Positions 42,729 through 52,498 of a stretch of DNA of 64,000 nucleotides are shown here, one piece after another. Origin of the DNA: Solibacillus sp040273735 (GTDB taxonomy: Bacteria; Bacillota; Bacilli; Bacillales_A; Planococcaceae); contig NZ_JBELZM010000011.1 in NCBI RefSeq assembly GCF_040273735.1, positions 77,037-141,036 of the forward strand, read 5' to 3'. How positions within the stretch are numbered: the stretch's first letter is position 1; each line of letters starts with the position of its first letter. The notes beneath the pieces were generated by a model, which saw only the letters and a list, made by a program, of their open reading frames with translations, had not been told where the DNA came from and searched no databases. The translations under genes were made by a program, and so were the position numbers.

Positions 42729-44138
42729 ATGGGGAAAAATATTATTGAAAAAGTGTGGGAACAGCATGTCGTACATCGTGAAGAAGGAAAGCCGGACTTA
42801 CTTTATATCGACCTGCATCTAATTCATGAAGTGACAAGTCCTCAAGCATTCGAAGGACTACGCCTGGCAGGACGAAAAGTGCGTCGTACAGATTTATCGT
42901 TCGCAACTATGGATCATAACGTCCCTACAAAAAACCTGCCGACAATCAACGATCCAATCGCAAAAAAACAAATTATGACACTGGCTGAAAACGCAAAAGA
43001 ATTCGGAATCGAATTAGCGGATATCGGTCATCCGGATCAAGGGATTGTCCACGTTATTGGACCTGAATTGGGTCTTACACAGCCCGGTAAAACAATTGTT
43101 TGCGGAGATTCACATACAGCAACTCACGGTGCATTCGGCGCAATCGCATTCGGAATCGGCACATCGGAAGTAGAGCATGTACTTTCGACACAAACATTAT
43201 GGCAATTAAAGCCGCCAACAATGGAAATCCGTGTTAACGGTGAACTTGGCGTTGGTGTAACAGCAAAAGACATCATTTTAGCAATCATTGCAAAATGGGG
43301 AATCGGTGTCGGGACAGGACATATCGTAGAGTATACAGGTGAAGCAATCCGCAAGCTTTCTATGGAAGAACGTATGACAATCTGTAATATGTCGATTGAA
43401 GCAGGAGCAAAAGCTGGTCTGATTTCACCGGATGAAACGACAGTTGAATTTTTACGCGGTCGCCGTCATGTTCCCCAAGGAGAAAGATTTGAGGAAGCAG
43501 CAAAATACTGGTTAAGTCTTGCTTCTGATGCAGATGCAGCATATGATGTTGTCCTTGAGATTGACGCACAGGAAATTGAGCCGATTGTAACATGGGGTAC
43601 AAATCCAGCGATGGGTGTCGGCGTTTCGAAAACAGTTCCTACAGCTGCTGATTATGACAATGATACAGATAAATCCGCTTTAAACAAAGCACTGAAATAC
43701 ATGGATTTACAAGAAGGGCAAAAAATTACGGATATTGAAATTCAACATGTATTTATCGGATCTTGTACAAACTCCCGTATTAACGATTTACGTGCAGCCG
43801 CTGAAATTGTAAAAGACGAAAAGCTTGCACCGGGTGTTAAAGGGATTGTAGTTCCTGGTTCTTGGTCGACAAAACGCCAGGCAGAAGAAGAAGGTCTACA
43901 TCAAATTTTCCTTGACGCCGGCTTTGAATGGCGCGAATCAGGCTGTTCTGCTTGCTTAGGGATGAATGAAGATGTCATTCCGGCAGGTGAACGTTGTGCT
44001 TCAACATCTAACCGTAACTTTGAAGGACGTCAAGGTGCAGGTGCACGCACACATCTTGTATCACCAGCGATGGCAGCCGCAGCTGCGATTCACGGACGTT
44101 TTGTCGATGTTCGTAAGCTACAAAAGCAGGAAGCATAA
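42729..44138 (+). CDS. leuC: 3-isopropylmalate dehydratase, large subunit
   Basis: A 469-residue aconitase-family protein. The cluster ligands are in FIGSCTNSRINDL and SGCSACLGMNEDV. CGDSHTATHGAFGAIAFGIGTSEVEHVL is also conserved. It works as a heterodimer with LeuD. Start ATG 42729 has a modest site (GGAACGGTGAG). Confidence 0.96.
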   Translation: MGKNIIEKVWEQHVVHREEGKPDLLYIDLHLIHEVTSPQAFEGLRLAGRKVRRTDLSFATMDHNVPTKNLPTINDPIAKKQIMTLAENAKEFGIELADIGHPDQGIVHVIGPELGLTQPGKTIVCGDSHTATHGAFGAIAFGIGTSEVEHVLSTQTLWQLKPPTMEIRVNGELGVGVTAKDIILAIIAKWGIGVGTGHIVEYTGEAIRKLSMEERMTICNMSIEAGAKAGLISPDETTVEFLRGRRHVPQGERFEEAAKYWLSLASDADAAYDVVLEIDAQEIEPIVTWGTNPAMGVGVSKTVPTAADYDNDTDKSALNKALKYMDLQEGQKITDIEIQHVFIGSCTNSRINDLRAAAEIVKDEKLAPGVKGIVVPGSWSTKRQAEEEGLHQIFLDAGFEWRESGCSACLGMNEDVIPAGERCASTSNRNFEGRQGAGARTHLVSPAMAAAAAIHGRFVDVRKLQKQEA

Positions 44139-44150
44139 GGAGAGATCAGC

Positions 44151-44741
44151 ATGAAACCGATTAATATAGTAAACAGTATTTATGCACCACTTGACCGTAA
44201 AAACGTCGATACAGACCAGATCATTTCGAAAGAGTTTTTAAAGCGCATCGAACGCACAGGATTCGGACAGTTCGTATTTTATCACTGGCGTTTTGATGAA
44301 AACGGCAATCCGATCGAGGATTTTGTGTTAAATAAACCAGAGTATACAAACGCAGAAATTTTAGTTGCACAAGATAATTTTGGCTGTGGTTCATCACGTG
44401 AACATGCACCGTGGGCAATCCTTGATTACGGATTCCGAGTTGTCATCGCACCAAGCTTTGCGGATATTTTCCATAATAACTGTTTCAAAAACGGTATTTT
44501 ACCGATTAAATTAACGGAAAGCGAATGTGACGAACTTTTAGAAAAAGGTTTAGCAGAAGCACAGGCAATTGAAGTTAATTTAGAACAGCAAACAGTTACT
44601 ACAGGTTACGGTAAAACGTATTCATTTGAAATCGATCCATATTATAAACAAATGTTATTAAATGGATGGGATGAAATTTCTCTTACATTCCAGTATGAAG
44701 AGCAAATTGCAGCATATGAGAAAAACCGTGTAGCATATTAA
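44151..44741 (+). CDS. leuD: 3-isopropylmalate dehydratase, small subunit
   Basis: A 196-residue swivel-domain partner of LeuC. VDTDQIISKEFLKRI and DNFGCGSSREHAPWAILDYGFRVVIAPSFADIF are diagnostic. It is the last gene of the operon and starts 12 nt after leuC behind AAGGAGAG. Confidence 0.96.
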   Translation: MKPINIVNSIYAPLDRKNVDTDQIISKEFLKRIERTGFGQFVFYHWRFDENGNPIEDFVLNKPEYTNAEILVAQDNFGCGSSREHAPWAILDYGFRVVIAPSFADIFHNNCFKNGILPIKLTESECDELLEKGLAEAQAIEVNLEQQTVTTGYGKTYSFEIDPYYKQMLLNGWDEISLTFQYEEQIAAYEKNRVAY

Positions 44742-44746
44742 TCTAC

Positions 44747-44797
44747 AAGCCTCTTACTTTGTGGTTATCCCTTAGTAAGAGGCTTTGTCTTATTTTA
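44747..44797 (+). terminator. Terminator of the ilv-leu operon
   Basis: AAGCCTCTTACT (44747-44758) pairs with AGTAAGAGGCTT (44774-44785), followed by a T-rich tract. Confidence 0.9.
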
Positions 44798-44801
44798 CCG
44801 G

Positions 44802-44830
44802 TTGCTGTGTCAATTTTCCGGTGCTATAAT
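44802..44830 (+). promoter_or_regulatory. Sigma-A promoter
   Basis: TTGCTG (44802-44807), 17-nt spacer, perfect TATAAT (44825-44830). It sits 35 nt before the TTG start of the next gene and rules out a longer upstream start for it. Confidence 0.75.
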
Positions 44831-44864
44831 TTTCTTCATTGTTTTAAGTATCGGGAGTGTAACA

Positions 44865-45431
44865 TTGAAAAATTTATGGGTTTGGATAGGCATAATATTT
44901 ATTATCGGATTTATTATTAGCTACTGGATGTTTATCGTTGGAGCAGTTGTATTGTATTATTCGGTTAAGAAACTTATAAAGTATTCTAAAGAAAAAAAGA
45001 AACAAAGAATCTTAGAAGCCGAACAACTGCTAATTAGTGAAAATCAGTCAACTATTGAGTATAAAATGGAAAGACTGCTTATATTGACGAATAATATTGA
45101 TCAGAATGGTTTTAAGCGTCAGCTATATAAAAATAAGCAACAGCTTGATTTAAGGGATTACTGGTATAAATATTTGGATTTGCGTGCAAAGCTTATTTTA
45201 AACGATACGCCAACTTATCGTGAAGAAGAAGTATTGCATATTATGTGTGATGAACTGCTAATTCGAATGGATAACTTGGAAATTGAAGTAACAGATGCGG
45301 TGAAAAAAGAATTTATCGAAGAAAATTTAACACCATTGCTAAAAGATGTAGTGGAAATCATGGAAGATATCAACCCAGTAAAAACAATTAATATGGATGC
45401 ATACCGCTTATTGAAAGCGAATAATTATTAG
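44865..45431 (+). CDS. Membrane-anchored hypothetical protein
   Basis: A 188-residue protein starting at TTG 44865 behind GGGAGTG, just downstream of a good promoter. Two N-terminal hydrophobic segments (VWIGIIFIIGFIISYWMFIV and AVVLYYSV) are followed by a basic stretch (KKLIKYSKEKKKQR) and a helical, charged cytoplasmic domain. I do not recognise the family. It has its own terminator. Confidence 0.72.
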   Translation: MKNLWVWIGIIFIIGFIISYWMFIVGAVVLYYSVKKLIKYSKEKKKQRILEAEQLLISENQSTIEYKMERLLILTNNIDQNGFKRQLYKNKQQLDLRDYWYKYLDLRAKLILNDTPTYREEEVLHIMCDELLIRMDNLEIEVTDAVKKEFIEENLTPLLKDVVEIMEDINPVKTINMDAYRLLKANNY

Positions 45432-45436
45432 ACTGG

Positions 45437-45471
45437 AAAAGCCAATCTCCTTAGAGATTGGCTTTTTTTAT
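45437..45471 (+). terminator. Rho-independent terminator
   Basis: AAAAGCCAATCTC pairs with GAGATTGGCTTTT, followed by a T run. Confidence 0.92.
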
Positions 45472-45497
45472 ATTTATTAACCAAATTTAACCTTTCT

Positions 45498-45527
45498 TGA
45501 ATATTATTTCTCATATTGGACATTCTA
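45498..45527 (+). promoter_or_regulatory. Forespore (sigma-G-type) promoter of gerX
   Basis: TGAATA (45498-45503), 17-nt spacer, CATTCTA (45521-45527), close to the sigma-G pattern (TGnATA...CATACTA). It lies 33 nt before gerXA, and germinant-receptor operons are known sigma-G targets. Confidence 0.75.
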
Positions 45528-45559
45528 TAAAAAAGTTTAGCTGAGATTGGAGAAATACT

Positions 45560-46903
45560 ATGTCTTCGGAAGAGAACATTAAGTGGATTAATGAACAATT
45601 CAAAGATACAAATGAATTAACGATGAAGACGCTGGAAGATGATGATAAGAAAGCCGAGCTGTTTTACATAAAGCCGCTTATCGATGTGGAATTGCTTCAA
45701 CAAATTGTCATTAAACCTTATTTTGAAATGCATTCCGAAACGAAATTCATTCGATATCTGAAAGCTTTGCCTCAATTTCAGGACAGTAAGTCGAAAGAAC
45801 AGCTGACAGAAGAAGTTTTAAACGGCAATGTGCTTATTTTAATACAAAACAAGTTTTATCTGCTAGATTTGAAATTTTCTTTCAATGACCAGGCCAATAC
45901 GGCATCCGTTGAAACTACAATACATGGTTCGCAGCTAGCATTAAGCGACAATATCGCAACCAATATCAATCTAATTCGATCGGATTACCATCAGCCGACA
46001 TTGTTTGTTGAATATTCCACGACAGGACAAGTAAACAATCATAAATTAGCTATCATATACGATAAAGAAAAAGTAAATGAAAATGTGCTCAACATCATCA
46101 TCGAGAAACTGCAGCAAGTTGATAAGCAAGTTATTACTTCCGCGGTTCAGCTGAGTAACTATTTAAACAACAAAAAGTTTTCGTTATTCCCTCAAATGAT
46201 TATGACCGAACGTCCGGATCGGATTATCTATAATCTGTCTGGAGGAAAGGTGATATTGATGGTGGATGGAAATCCCCAGGCTTTGATTGCTCCTGTATAT
46301 TTCTTTGATTTCATGACATCGATGGAAGACAATTACCATTCATTCTTCATTTCATTTTTTCTTAAATTTCTTCGCTATACGGGGTTATTCATAAGTCTTC
46401 TTTTACCTGGTCTATATATTGGGATCACATCCTTTGCACCGGAAGTATTCAGGACTGAGCTAGCACTGACGATTGCCGGAAGTCGTACAGGTGTTCCATT
46501 TTCTTCGTTTGTGGAAGTATTGTTCATGCTGTTTTTTATGGAAATGCTCCTGGAAGCGAGTATCCGATTACCGAAAACCATCAGTGCAACTGCTACGACT
46601 GTTGGGGGGTTAATTTTAGGGTCTGCGGTAACGGAAGCATCACTTGCATCGGATATTATGATTATTATCGTTTCCGCAGTAGCGATTTCTACTTTTGTCA
46701 TTCCGATTAATGAGATGGCATTTTCAATCAGGGTAATCCGTCTTTTATTTATATTTGCAGCAACAGTCTTCGGTTTGGCTGGATTAACAGTAGGTCTGTA
46801 TGCATTTATTATGTACCTAGTAAGCATCGACAGCTTCGGCGAGCCTTACCTGAAATTTAATCGGAAAAAGAAAAACAAGGTGGAGGCGGGTGAAAAAACT
46901 TGA
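45560..46903 (+). CDS. Spore germinant receptor A subunit (GerA family)
   Basis: A 447-residue GerAA/GerBA-type protein. A soluble N-terminal domain of about 250 residues (WINEQFKDTNELTMKTL..., SGGKVILMVDGNPQALIAP) is followed by about five membrane segments, with GVPFSSFVEVLFM, RLPKTISATATTVGGLILG and VPINEMAFSIR. It sits in the spore inner membrane and forms the receptor with B and C subunits. Shorter than the usual ~480-500 residues, mostly at the ends. The usual G-x-x-T-x-G stretch reads SATATTVGG, so it is divergent. Confidence 0.92.
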   Translation: MSSEENIKWINEQFKDTNELTMKTLEDDDKKAELFYIKPLIDVELLQQIVIKPYFEMHSETKFIRYLKALPQFQDSKSKEQLTEEVLNGNVLILIQNKFYLLDLKFSFNDQANTASVETTIHGSQLALSDNIATNINLIRSDYHQPTLFVEYSTTGQVNNHKLAIIYDKEKVNENVLNIIIEKLQQVDKQVITSAVQLSNYLNNKKFSLFPQMIMTERPDRIIYNLSGGKVILMVDGNPQALIAPVYFFDFMTSMEDNYHSFFISFFLKFLRYTGLFISLLLPGLYIGITSFAPEVFRTELALTIAGSRTGVPFSSFVEVLFMLFFMEMLLEASIRLPKTISATATTVGGLILGSAVTEASLASDIMIIIVSAVAISTFVIPINEMAFSIRVIRLLFIFAATVFGLAGLTVGLYAFIMYLVSIDSFGEPYLKFNRKKKNKVEAGEKT

Positions 46904-48015
46904 GCCGGTTTTATTATTATCTAATAATTATCAATATGATGGCAAACATCATTGCATCGGTTCCTGCAATTCTGCTGCATTTTCATAAAGAAGGTACTTT
47001 AATGGCAATGATTCTTTCGATTGCAGCAGGAGTTGTCATTGTAACGATCTATACAAAGTTTTTCATTTCTTATCCCGGAAAGACATTACCGGAACTGCTG
47101 GAAAAAACGACTTCTAAATGGTTTTACCTGCCGTTCGTATTTTCTCTTGCCGTCCTTTGGTTTATAGCAGGGCTTATTACACTAATTACATTTACATTTT
47201 TGCTCATCCGCTACTTAAGCCCGGAAATGCCAATTGTCCAAATTTGTTTGACGCTCATATTGGCAGTGATTTTTGGTGCCTTAATGAAAACTGATCGCGT
47301 GCTTTATACGGTGGAGATGATTTTAATTATTACCAGTCCGTTGATTCTTTTCATATTTTACAAGGCATATAGCAGCCCTAGCCTTAATTGGGATTTTGTT
47401 ATGGAGGCTGTCTTATATATTAACCAACTTCCAAACTGGCATTCATTTTCCGCTTGCTTCTTTTTATTTTTGGGTGCCGCGAACTTATTTATCTTCAATC
47501 GGTATTTTACGGATAAACAGACATTCGGTTTTAAACAGATAATGGTGATTCTCTTTATATGTGTGGGTACATTATTTACAACTTATTTTATACCGATTGG
47601 CTTTAATGGTTTTGAAGGAATTAATGACCTTGTCTATCCATGGATATCGACGACTGATTCGATTAAAATGGATTATTTTATTATTGAACGGGTATTGTTT
47701 ATGTTTTTATTGTTTTATCTAGGAATAGCCTTTTTAAGTATTTTGATCCACTGGCACGCATCGATGGAGTTTCTGAAATTTGTTTTCAAGCTGGAAAATA
47801 TTAAATTTAAAGAAAGAACTATTGGCATATTTTTACCTCTGCCCATTTTTACTGCCATTTCTTTATATCTAGCTAAGGAATTAACTGAATACCAGCTGTT
47901 TCGGTATACGAGTTATTTTTATGATGCTCTGGTCTTTATATTTCCTAGTATGATTCTAGTCTTTATGCACATTAAAAGGAGGATGAAAAATGAAATACCT
48001 ACCTCCAAAAATTAA
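46900..48015 (+). CDS. Spore germinant receptor B subunit (GerAB family)
   Basis: A 371-residue protein with ten predicted membrane segments, of the amino acid/polyamine transporter-like GerAB family, which binds the germinant. It starts at TTG 46900, overlapping the A-subunit stop by 4 nt (TTGA), so it is translationally coupled. YPGKTLPELLEKT and NQLPNWHSFSACFFLFLGAAN are typical regions. Which nutrient is sensed cannot be read from sequence. Confidence 0.9.
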   Translation: MSRFYYYLIIINMMANIIASVPAILLHFHKEGTLMAMILSIAAGVVIVTIYTKFFISYPGKTLPELLEKTTSKWFYLPFVFSLAVLWFIAGLITLITFTFLLIRYLSPEMPIVQICLTLILAVIFGALMKTDRVLYTVEMILIITSPLILFIFYKAYSSPSLNWDFVMEAVLYINQLPNWHSFSACFFLFLGAANLFIFNRYFTDKQTFGFKQIMVILFICVGTLFTTYFIPIGFNGFEGINDLVYPWISTTDSIKMDYFIIERVLFMFLLFYLGIAFLSILIHWHASMEFLKFVFKLENIKFKERTIGIFLPLPIFTAISLYLAKELTEYQLFRYTSYFYDALVFIFPSMILVFMHIKRRMKNEIPTSKN

Positions 48016-49111
48016 TGCAAGTATTGTAATTTTGATATTTAGTACATTTTTATTGTCAGGCTGTGCCTTTAAAGATATTGACAAAAGTGTATTTGTAGCA
48101 ATGATCGCCATTGATACATCAGATGATGAGGAAAAACCGTACAAAGTTACATTAAAGCTCTATGAACCAACAGGCTCATTTAAAGAGGCAACTGAACCTG
48201 AGTATTCGTATCTAACGGAAAATGGCCAATCATTATCGGAAGCGATTCGAAAAATGGAATCCTATTCGGACAAGGAACTTGAATTTGGGCATTCAAAGCT
48301 GATTGTCCTAGGTGAAGAACTGGTAAAAGAAAATAAAAATAAAGAGATTATGGACTTTTTGCTGAGAAGAGCCGATATACAAATGATTTCCTGGATAACT
48401 GTAGGAAGACCAACAGCTGAAGAAGTCATTAAAATGGTTCCGCAAGGGGAATCTGCTGCATACCCCGAACTCTTTAATTATTTTGAAAATAACGGGACAA
48501 ATACTCCTTATATTGTAACGACCCACTTATTTAAATTCAGAAGAAATATGAAGGAAAATGGGATTGATACCGTATTGCCGATTATTGAAATGAATAAGGA
48601 AGCCGAGCATTTTGAAGTGAATAAATCTTTACTGATCGCACAAAATAAAGAACCTCATGAATTGAATCTGTTAAATACAATGATTTATAATATGCTGACC
48701 AGGAATACGGATGCTAATCTACTGATAAACGAAAACGGCGATTATTTTATCGCATATATTGATTCAATAAAATCTAAATATGAAGTGAATATAAAAGATC
48801 AGCATGATATAAAACTCGATTTGCAAATAAATTTAAACGGTTCGATATCAGAATCGAAAAAGCCTATGAAAAGTAAAGATCTTCCATTATTTAATGAGGA
48901 ATTAAAAAAAGAGTCAGAAGATAAAATTACAAAGTTTGTGATGGAAATGAAAAATCTTGGCTACGATCCACTTGGTTTTGGCATAAATTACAAAGCTAAG
49001 GTACTTCATAATCGGCGAATGACTGATGCGGAATGGATGGAAGCATACAAAAAAGCAAAAGTAAACGTAACTGTCGTACCAGGATTAAAAAGTACCGGAT
49101 CAATTCAATAA
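47990..49111 (+). CDS. Spore germinant receptor C subunit, lipoprotein (GerAC family)
   Basis: A 373-residue lipoprotein with lipobox LSGC near residues 22-25, GCAFKDIDKSVFVAMIAID after it and a C-terminal PLGFGINYKAK region, all GerAC-like. It overlaps the B-subunit gene by 26 nt and starts behind AAAAGGAGG. It is attached to the outer face of the spore inner membrane after lipidation and is needed for receptor function. Confidence 0.92.
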   Translation: MKYLPPKINASIVILIFSTFLLSGCAFKDIDKSVFVAMIAIDTSDDEEKPYKVTLKLYEPTGSFKEATEPEYSYLTENGQSLSEAIRKMESYSDKELEFGHSKLIVLGEELVKENKNKEIMDFLLRRADIQMISWITVGRPTAEEVIKMVPQGESAAYPELFNYFENNGTNTPYIVTTHLFKFRRNMKENGIDTVLPIIEMNKEAEHFEVNKSLLIAQNKEPHELNLLNTMIYNMLTRNTDANLLINENGDYFIAYIDSIKSKYEVNIKDQHDIKLDLQINLNGSISESKKPMKSKDLPLFNEELKKESEDKITKFVMEMKNLGYDPLGFGINYKAKVLHNRRMTDAEWMEAYKKAKVNVTVVPGLKSTGSIQ

Positions 49112-49140
49112 AACATTCTTCGGGGATATAAGGCTAAACA

Positions 49141-49173
49141 AAAGACTTCAAACAAGTTGTTTGAAGTCTTTTT
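49141..49173. terminator. Bidirectional terminator
   Basis: AAAGACTTCAAAC and GTTTGAAGTCTTT form a perfect 13-bp stem around AAGTT, between the convergent gerXC and ABC-ATPase genes. Confidence 0.93.
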
Positions 49174-49178
49174 AATAT

Positions 49179-50915
49179 TTATATTGCTACCCAGTGACCT
49201 TTCGTAACTTCAACAAGCTCTGTGTTCTCTACATCGAACCGGTTTGCTGCCAGTTCGTCGTCTGTCATAACACGCCGCTTTTTCTGTTTTTCGATAGCCG
49301 GATCCGGAATTGGTATCGAGTCGAGCAGCATTTTCGTATAAGGATGCTGCGGATTGGCATACAGTTCTTCGCTTTCTGCCAGCTCAACAATTTTTCCGCC
49401 ATACATAACAGCCACACGATCACTAATATGTTTTACCATCGACAAGTCATGTGCAATAAATAAATATGTTAATCCTAGTCGTTGCTGCAAATCTTTTAAT
49501 AAATCCACGACTTGTTTCTGAATGGAAACATCAAGCGCGGATAATGGTTCATCACAAACGATAAATTGAGGTTCCACAGCTAATGCACGTGCAATCCCAA
49601 TTCGTTGGCGCTGACCACCGCTGAATTCGTGCGGATATCGAAGTGCATGTTCCTTTTTCAAACCAACAAGTTCCAACAGTTCTTCCACTCTTGCCCGGCG
49701 TGATTCCCTGGAAGGGGACAGTTTATGGACATCCAATGCTTCACCGATTATATCCAGCACTTTTTTTCTAGGGTTTAAACTTGAATATGGATCCTGGAAG
49801 ATAATTTGCATATGACGTCGCATACTTTTCAGTTCGTTTTTCGTTAATCGACTAACGGGTACGCCTTTGTAAAGAACTTCACCGTCAGTTGGCTCGTGCA
49901 ACTGCAATAACGTACGGCCGGTTGTTGATTTTCCGGAACCTGATTCACCAACAAGCCCTAATGTTTCACCCGGGAAAATTTGAAATGATAAATCGTTCAC
50001 CGCTTTCAATACATTGCCTTTTGCTAATTCAAAATGTTTGGATATATTTTTAACTTCGACTAGAGGTACGTTCATATTTAAATCAGGCGACAAATTAGGC
50101 AGTTCCTTTGGCTGCTTCGGTTCATGAAGCTTTGGCAAAGCGTTTAACAATCGTTTCGTATAAGGATGCTGCGGATTGGCAAAAATCTCTTCCGTTGTAC
50201 CATGTTCAACGACTTCGCCTTCCTTCATGACAACAACACGGTCACACATTCCCGCTACGACACCTAAATCATGAGTAATCAATATAATGGAAGTACCAAA
50301 ACGCTGCTGCATTTCCTTCATCAACGATAGAATTTGAGCTTGGATTGTTACGTCAAGCGCTGTTGTCGGTTCATCGGCAATAAGAAGGGATGGATTACAT
50401 GCTAATGCCATTGCAATCATAACTCGTTGTCGCATTCCGCCACTGAATTCATGGGGGTATTGGTAATAACGTTCTTCGCTATTTTTTATTCCGACTAATT
50501 TTAGTAGTTCAATAGTTTTTAAATACGCTTCTTTTTTAGAAAGCCCTTGATGCTTCATTATACCTTCCGCAATTTGGTCTCCAATACGAATAGTAGGGTT
50601 CGTGGAAGTCATCGGGTCCTGAAAAATCATACTAATGTCTTTTCCTCGAATCGCTTCCATTTGGTTTTCCGTTTTGGTAATTAGATTTTTCCCTTGGAAT
50701 TCAATCGTTCCATCTTTTAAAAACGAAGGTGGGGAAGGAAGTAAACGCATAATTGAGCGGGCTGTTACACTTTTGCCACTTCCGGATTCTCCTACAATTC
50801 CGACTGTTTCACCCTCATTTACATGAAAACTTACGCCTTTTACGGCTTCAAATTCCTGCTCTCCAGTTATAAAAGATACTCGTAAATCCCTTACTTGAAG
50901 CAACTTTTTACTCAT
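49179..50915 (-). CDS. Fused double ATPase of a peptide/nickel-type ABC importer (DppD-DppF fusion)
   Basis: A 578-residue protein with two complete ABC ATPase domains. First: Walker A GESGSGKS near residue 40, signature EFSGGMRQRV, Walker B LLIADEPTTALD. Second (from about 285): GESGSGKS, EFSGGQRQRI, FIVCDEPLSALD. Each ends with the oligopeptide-transporter motif PQHPYTK. In most bacteria these are two genes. It is transcribed away from the permease and lipoprotein genes across a 171-nt divergent region and presumably powers them. Confidence 0.93.
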   Translation of the reverse strand: MSKKLLQVRDLRVSFITGEQEFEAVKGVSFHVNEGETVGIVGESGSGKSVTARSIMRLLPSPPSFLKDGTIEFQGKNLITKTENQMEAIRGKDISMIFQDPMTSTNPTIRIGDQIAEGIMKHQGLSKKEAYLKTIELLKLVGIKNSEERYYQYPHEFSGGMRQRVMIAMALACNPSLLIADEPTTALDVTIQAQILSLMKEMQQRFGTSIILITHDLGVVAGMCDRVVVMKEGEVVEHGTTEEIFANPQHPYTKRLLNALPKLHEPKQPKELPNLSPDLNMNVPLVEVKNISKHFELAKGNVLKAVNDLSFQIFPGETLGLVGESGSGKSTTGRTLLQLHEPTDGEVLYKGVPVSRLTKNELKSMRRHMQIIFQDPYSSLNPRKKVLDIIGEALDVHKLSPSRESRRARVEELLELVGLKKEHALRYPHEFSGGQRQRIGIARALAVEPQFIVCDEPLSALDVSIQKQVVDLLKDLQQRLGLTYLFIAHDLSMVKHISDRVAVMYGGKIVELAESEELYANPQHPYTKMLLDSIPIPDPAIEKQKKRRVMTDDELAANRFDVENTELVEVTKGHWVAI

Positions 50916-51086
50916 AACATGCTCATCCTTTAATAAAAATAAAATAATTTCATTGACTTCTGAATGTTCGTTCTACATAATACATTACTATACAGGTAGG
51001 AATTATACAATATTTAAAGTGTGAATATTCTTTACACAAGTATTAAGGGTGGAGAGAATTGGTAAGAAAGGAGCTGCTTTAGTTAC

Positions 51087-52484
51087 ATGCAGCATTTATT
51101 TTTTGAAAGCTTTCAAAAAAATGCTTCGAAAAAAAGTTATTATTTTGCTTTTGTTCTGCTCGGTCTGCTCATACACATTTTTACAATTCCGTTCTATTTA
51201 GTGAATCGATCTAAATCAACTTATGCGGAAAAAGCTATGAATGTGAAGAGACAATTAATAGAAGACGAGAAAGTATTCGAATGGCATAAGCAATACGAAG
51301 TAGAGGAACGGACAAAAGCACAGTTTTTCAATCAAAAAGTCGATGAGCAATCTATCATTCTTGCTGCGAAATCGCTAGCTCAGCAAAGATTGGAGCGAGA
51401 AGTTGAAAAAAGACTTGCGGCAAATGGAGTAGTGGAAAACTCCTATAAAAATTATTTTAGTACACTATTAAAACGTCCGAACTTTTTACTGATTACGATA
51501 ATTCCTGGTATTTTGATGTATGCTTTACTACTTATTTCGAGTAATCCATTTACTCGCTTTATTTTTGAGCGCTTATTACAAAGTGTGTTCGTTATCATAG
51601 GGGTAGCGACACTCGTGTTTACGATTTTGTATATTTCACCGTTTGACCCCGCCCGCAATTTGCTTGGGGTGGAGGCAACTCCTGCACAAGTCGAAAACTT
51701 TAATAAGCTGTACGGGTTGGATCAGCCTTATTTAGTGCAGCTTTGGCATTCACTGTCAGGCCTGTTCACATTCGATCTAGGAACATCTTTTGCCGGAAAG
51801 GAAGATGTCGCGCAAAGCATATTAAACAAATTTCCGGTAACACTTGAAATCGCGATGTTCTCATTACTGATGGCGATTGCCATTGCTATTCCGGTCGGTA
51901 TTGTTTCGGCAGTACGCCCAAATTCATTTATCGATTATGTATTTATGTTAATCGCATTAATCGGTTTATCGATTCCAAGTTTCTGGCAAGGGCTGATCTT
52001 TATTTTGACGTTCTCGCTTGAATTAAAATGGTTCCCGGCGACGTATAATCCGAGTAATTGGATGTCGATTGTTCTGCCGATTGTTGTACTCGGAACATCG
52101 ATAACTGCATCCATTGCCCGTATGACAAGATCAAGTATGCTGGAGGTAATACACGAGGATTATATTATTACAGCAAAAGCAAAAGGGTTAAGTGAACGGA
52201 AAGTAATTACTAAGCATGCAATTCGTAATGCGATGATTCCGATAATTACAGTTATTGGACTGCTGTTTGGCGGAATGCTCGGCGGTGCGGCAGTAACAGA
52301 GAAAGTATTTAATATTAGCGGTATAGGAAGTTATATTGTCGACAAGCAATTTATTCCCGATATTCCGGCAATTTTGGGTGGGGTTGTATATATTGCAATC
52401 ACCATTTCCATTGTGAACATGGTGATCGATATTTTATACGCATTCTTTGACCCAAGAATTCGTTCGAAAATGAAAAAATCTTAG
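51087..52484 (+). CDS. ABC importer permease, DppB/OppB type, with long N-terminal extension
   Basis: A 465-residue protein. The canonical permease starts near residue 158 (FERLLQSVFVIIGVATLVFTILY then SPFDPAR) and runs to the end, with the cytoplasmic coupling (EAA) loop at VIHEDYIITAKAKGLSERKVITKHAIRNAMIP. Before it lie ~155 extra residues: a membrane segment (about 18-38), a charged helical stretch (about 45-120) and a second membrane segment (about 131-152). Usual DppB proteins are 310-340 residues. Next gene starts 15 nt later. Confidence 0.9.
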   Translation: MQHLFFESFQKNASKKSYYFAFVLLGLLIHIFTIPFYLVNRSKSTYAEKAMNVKRQLIEDEKVFEWHKQYEVEERTKAQFFNQKVDEQSIILAAKSLAQQRLEREVEKRLAANGVVENSYKNYFSTLLKRPNFLLITIIPGILMYALLLISSNPFTRFIFERLLQSVFVIIGVATLVFTILYISPFDPARNLLGVEATPAQVENFNKLYGLDQPYLVQLWHSLSGLFTFDLGTSFAGKEDVAQSILNKFPVTLEIAMFSLLMAIAIAIPVGIVSAVRPNSFIDYVFMLIALIGLSIPSFWQGLIFILTFSLELKWFPATYNPSNWMSIVLPIVVLGTSITASIARMTRSSMLEVIHEDYIITAKAKGLSERKVITKHAIRNAMIPIITVIGLLFGGMLGGAAVTEKVFNISGIGSYIVDKQFIPDIPAILGGVVYIAITISIVNMVIDILYAFFDPRIRSKMKKS

Positions 52485-52498
52485 GAGAGGGTAACGAC

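Noticed and set aside
46375..46827. Long minus-strand frame inside gerXA
   Set aside because: A shadow of the membrane-protein coding frame; no start site and no recognisable protein.
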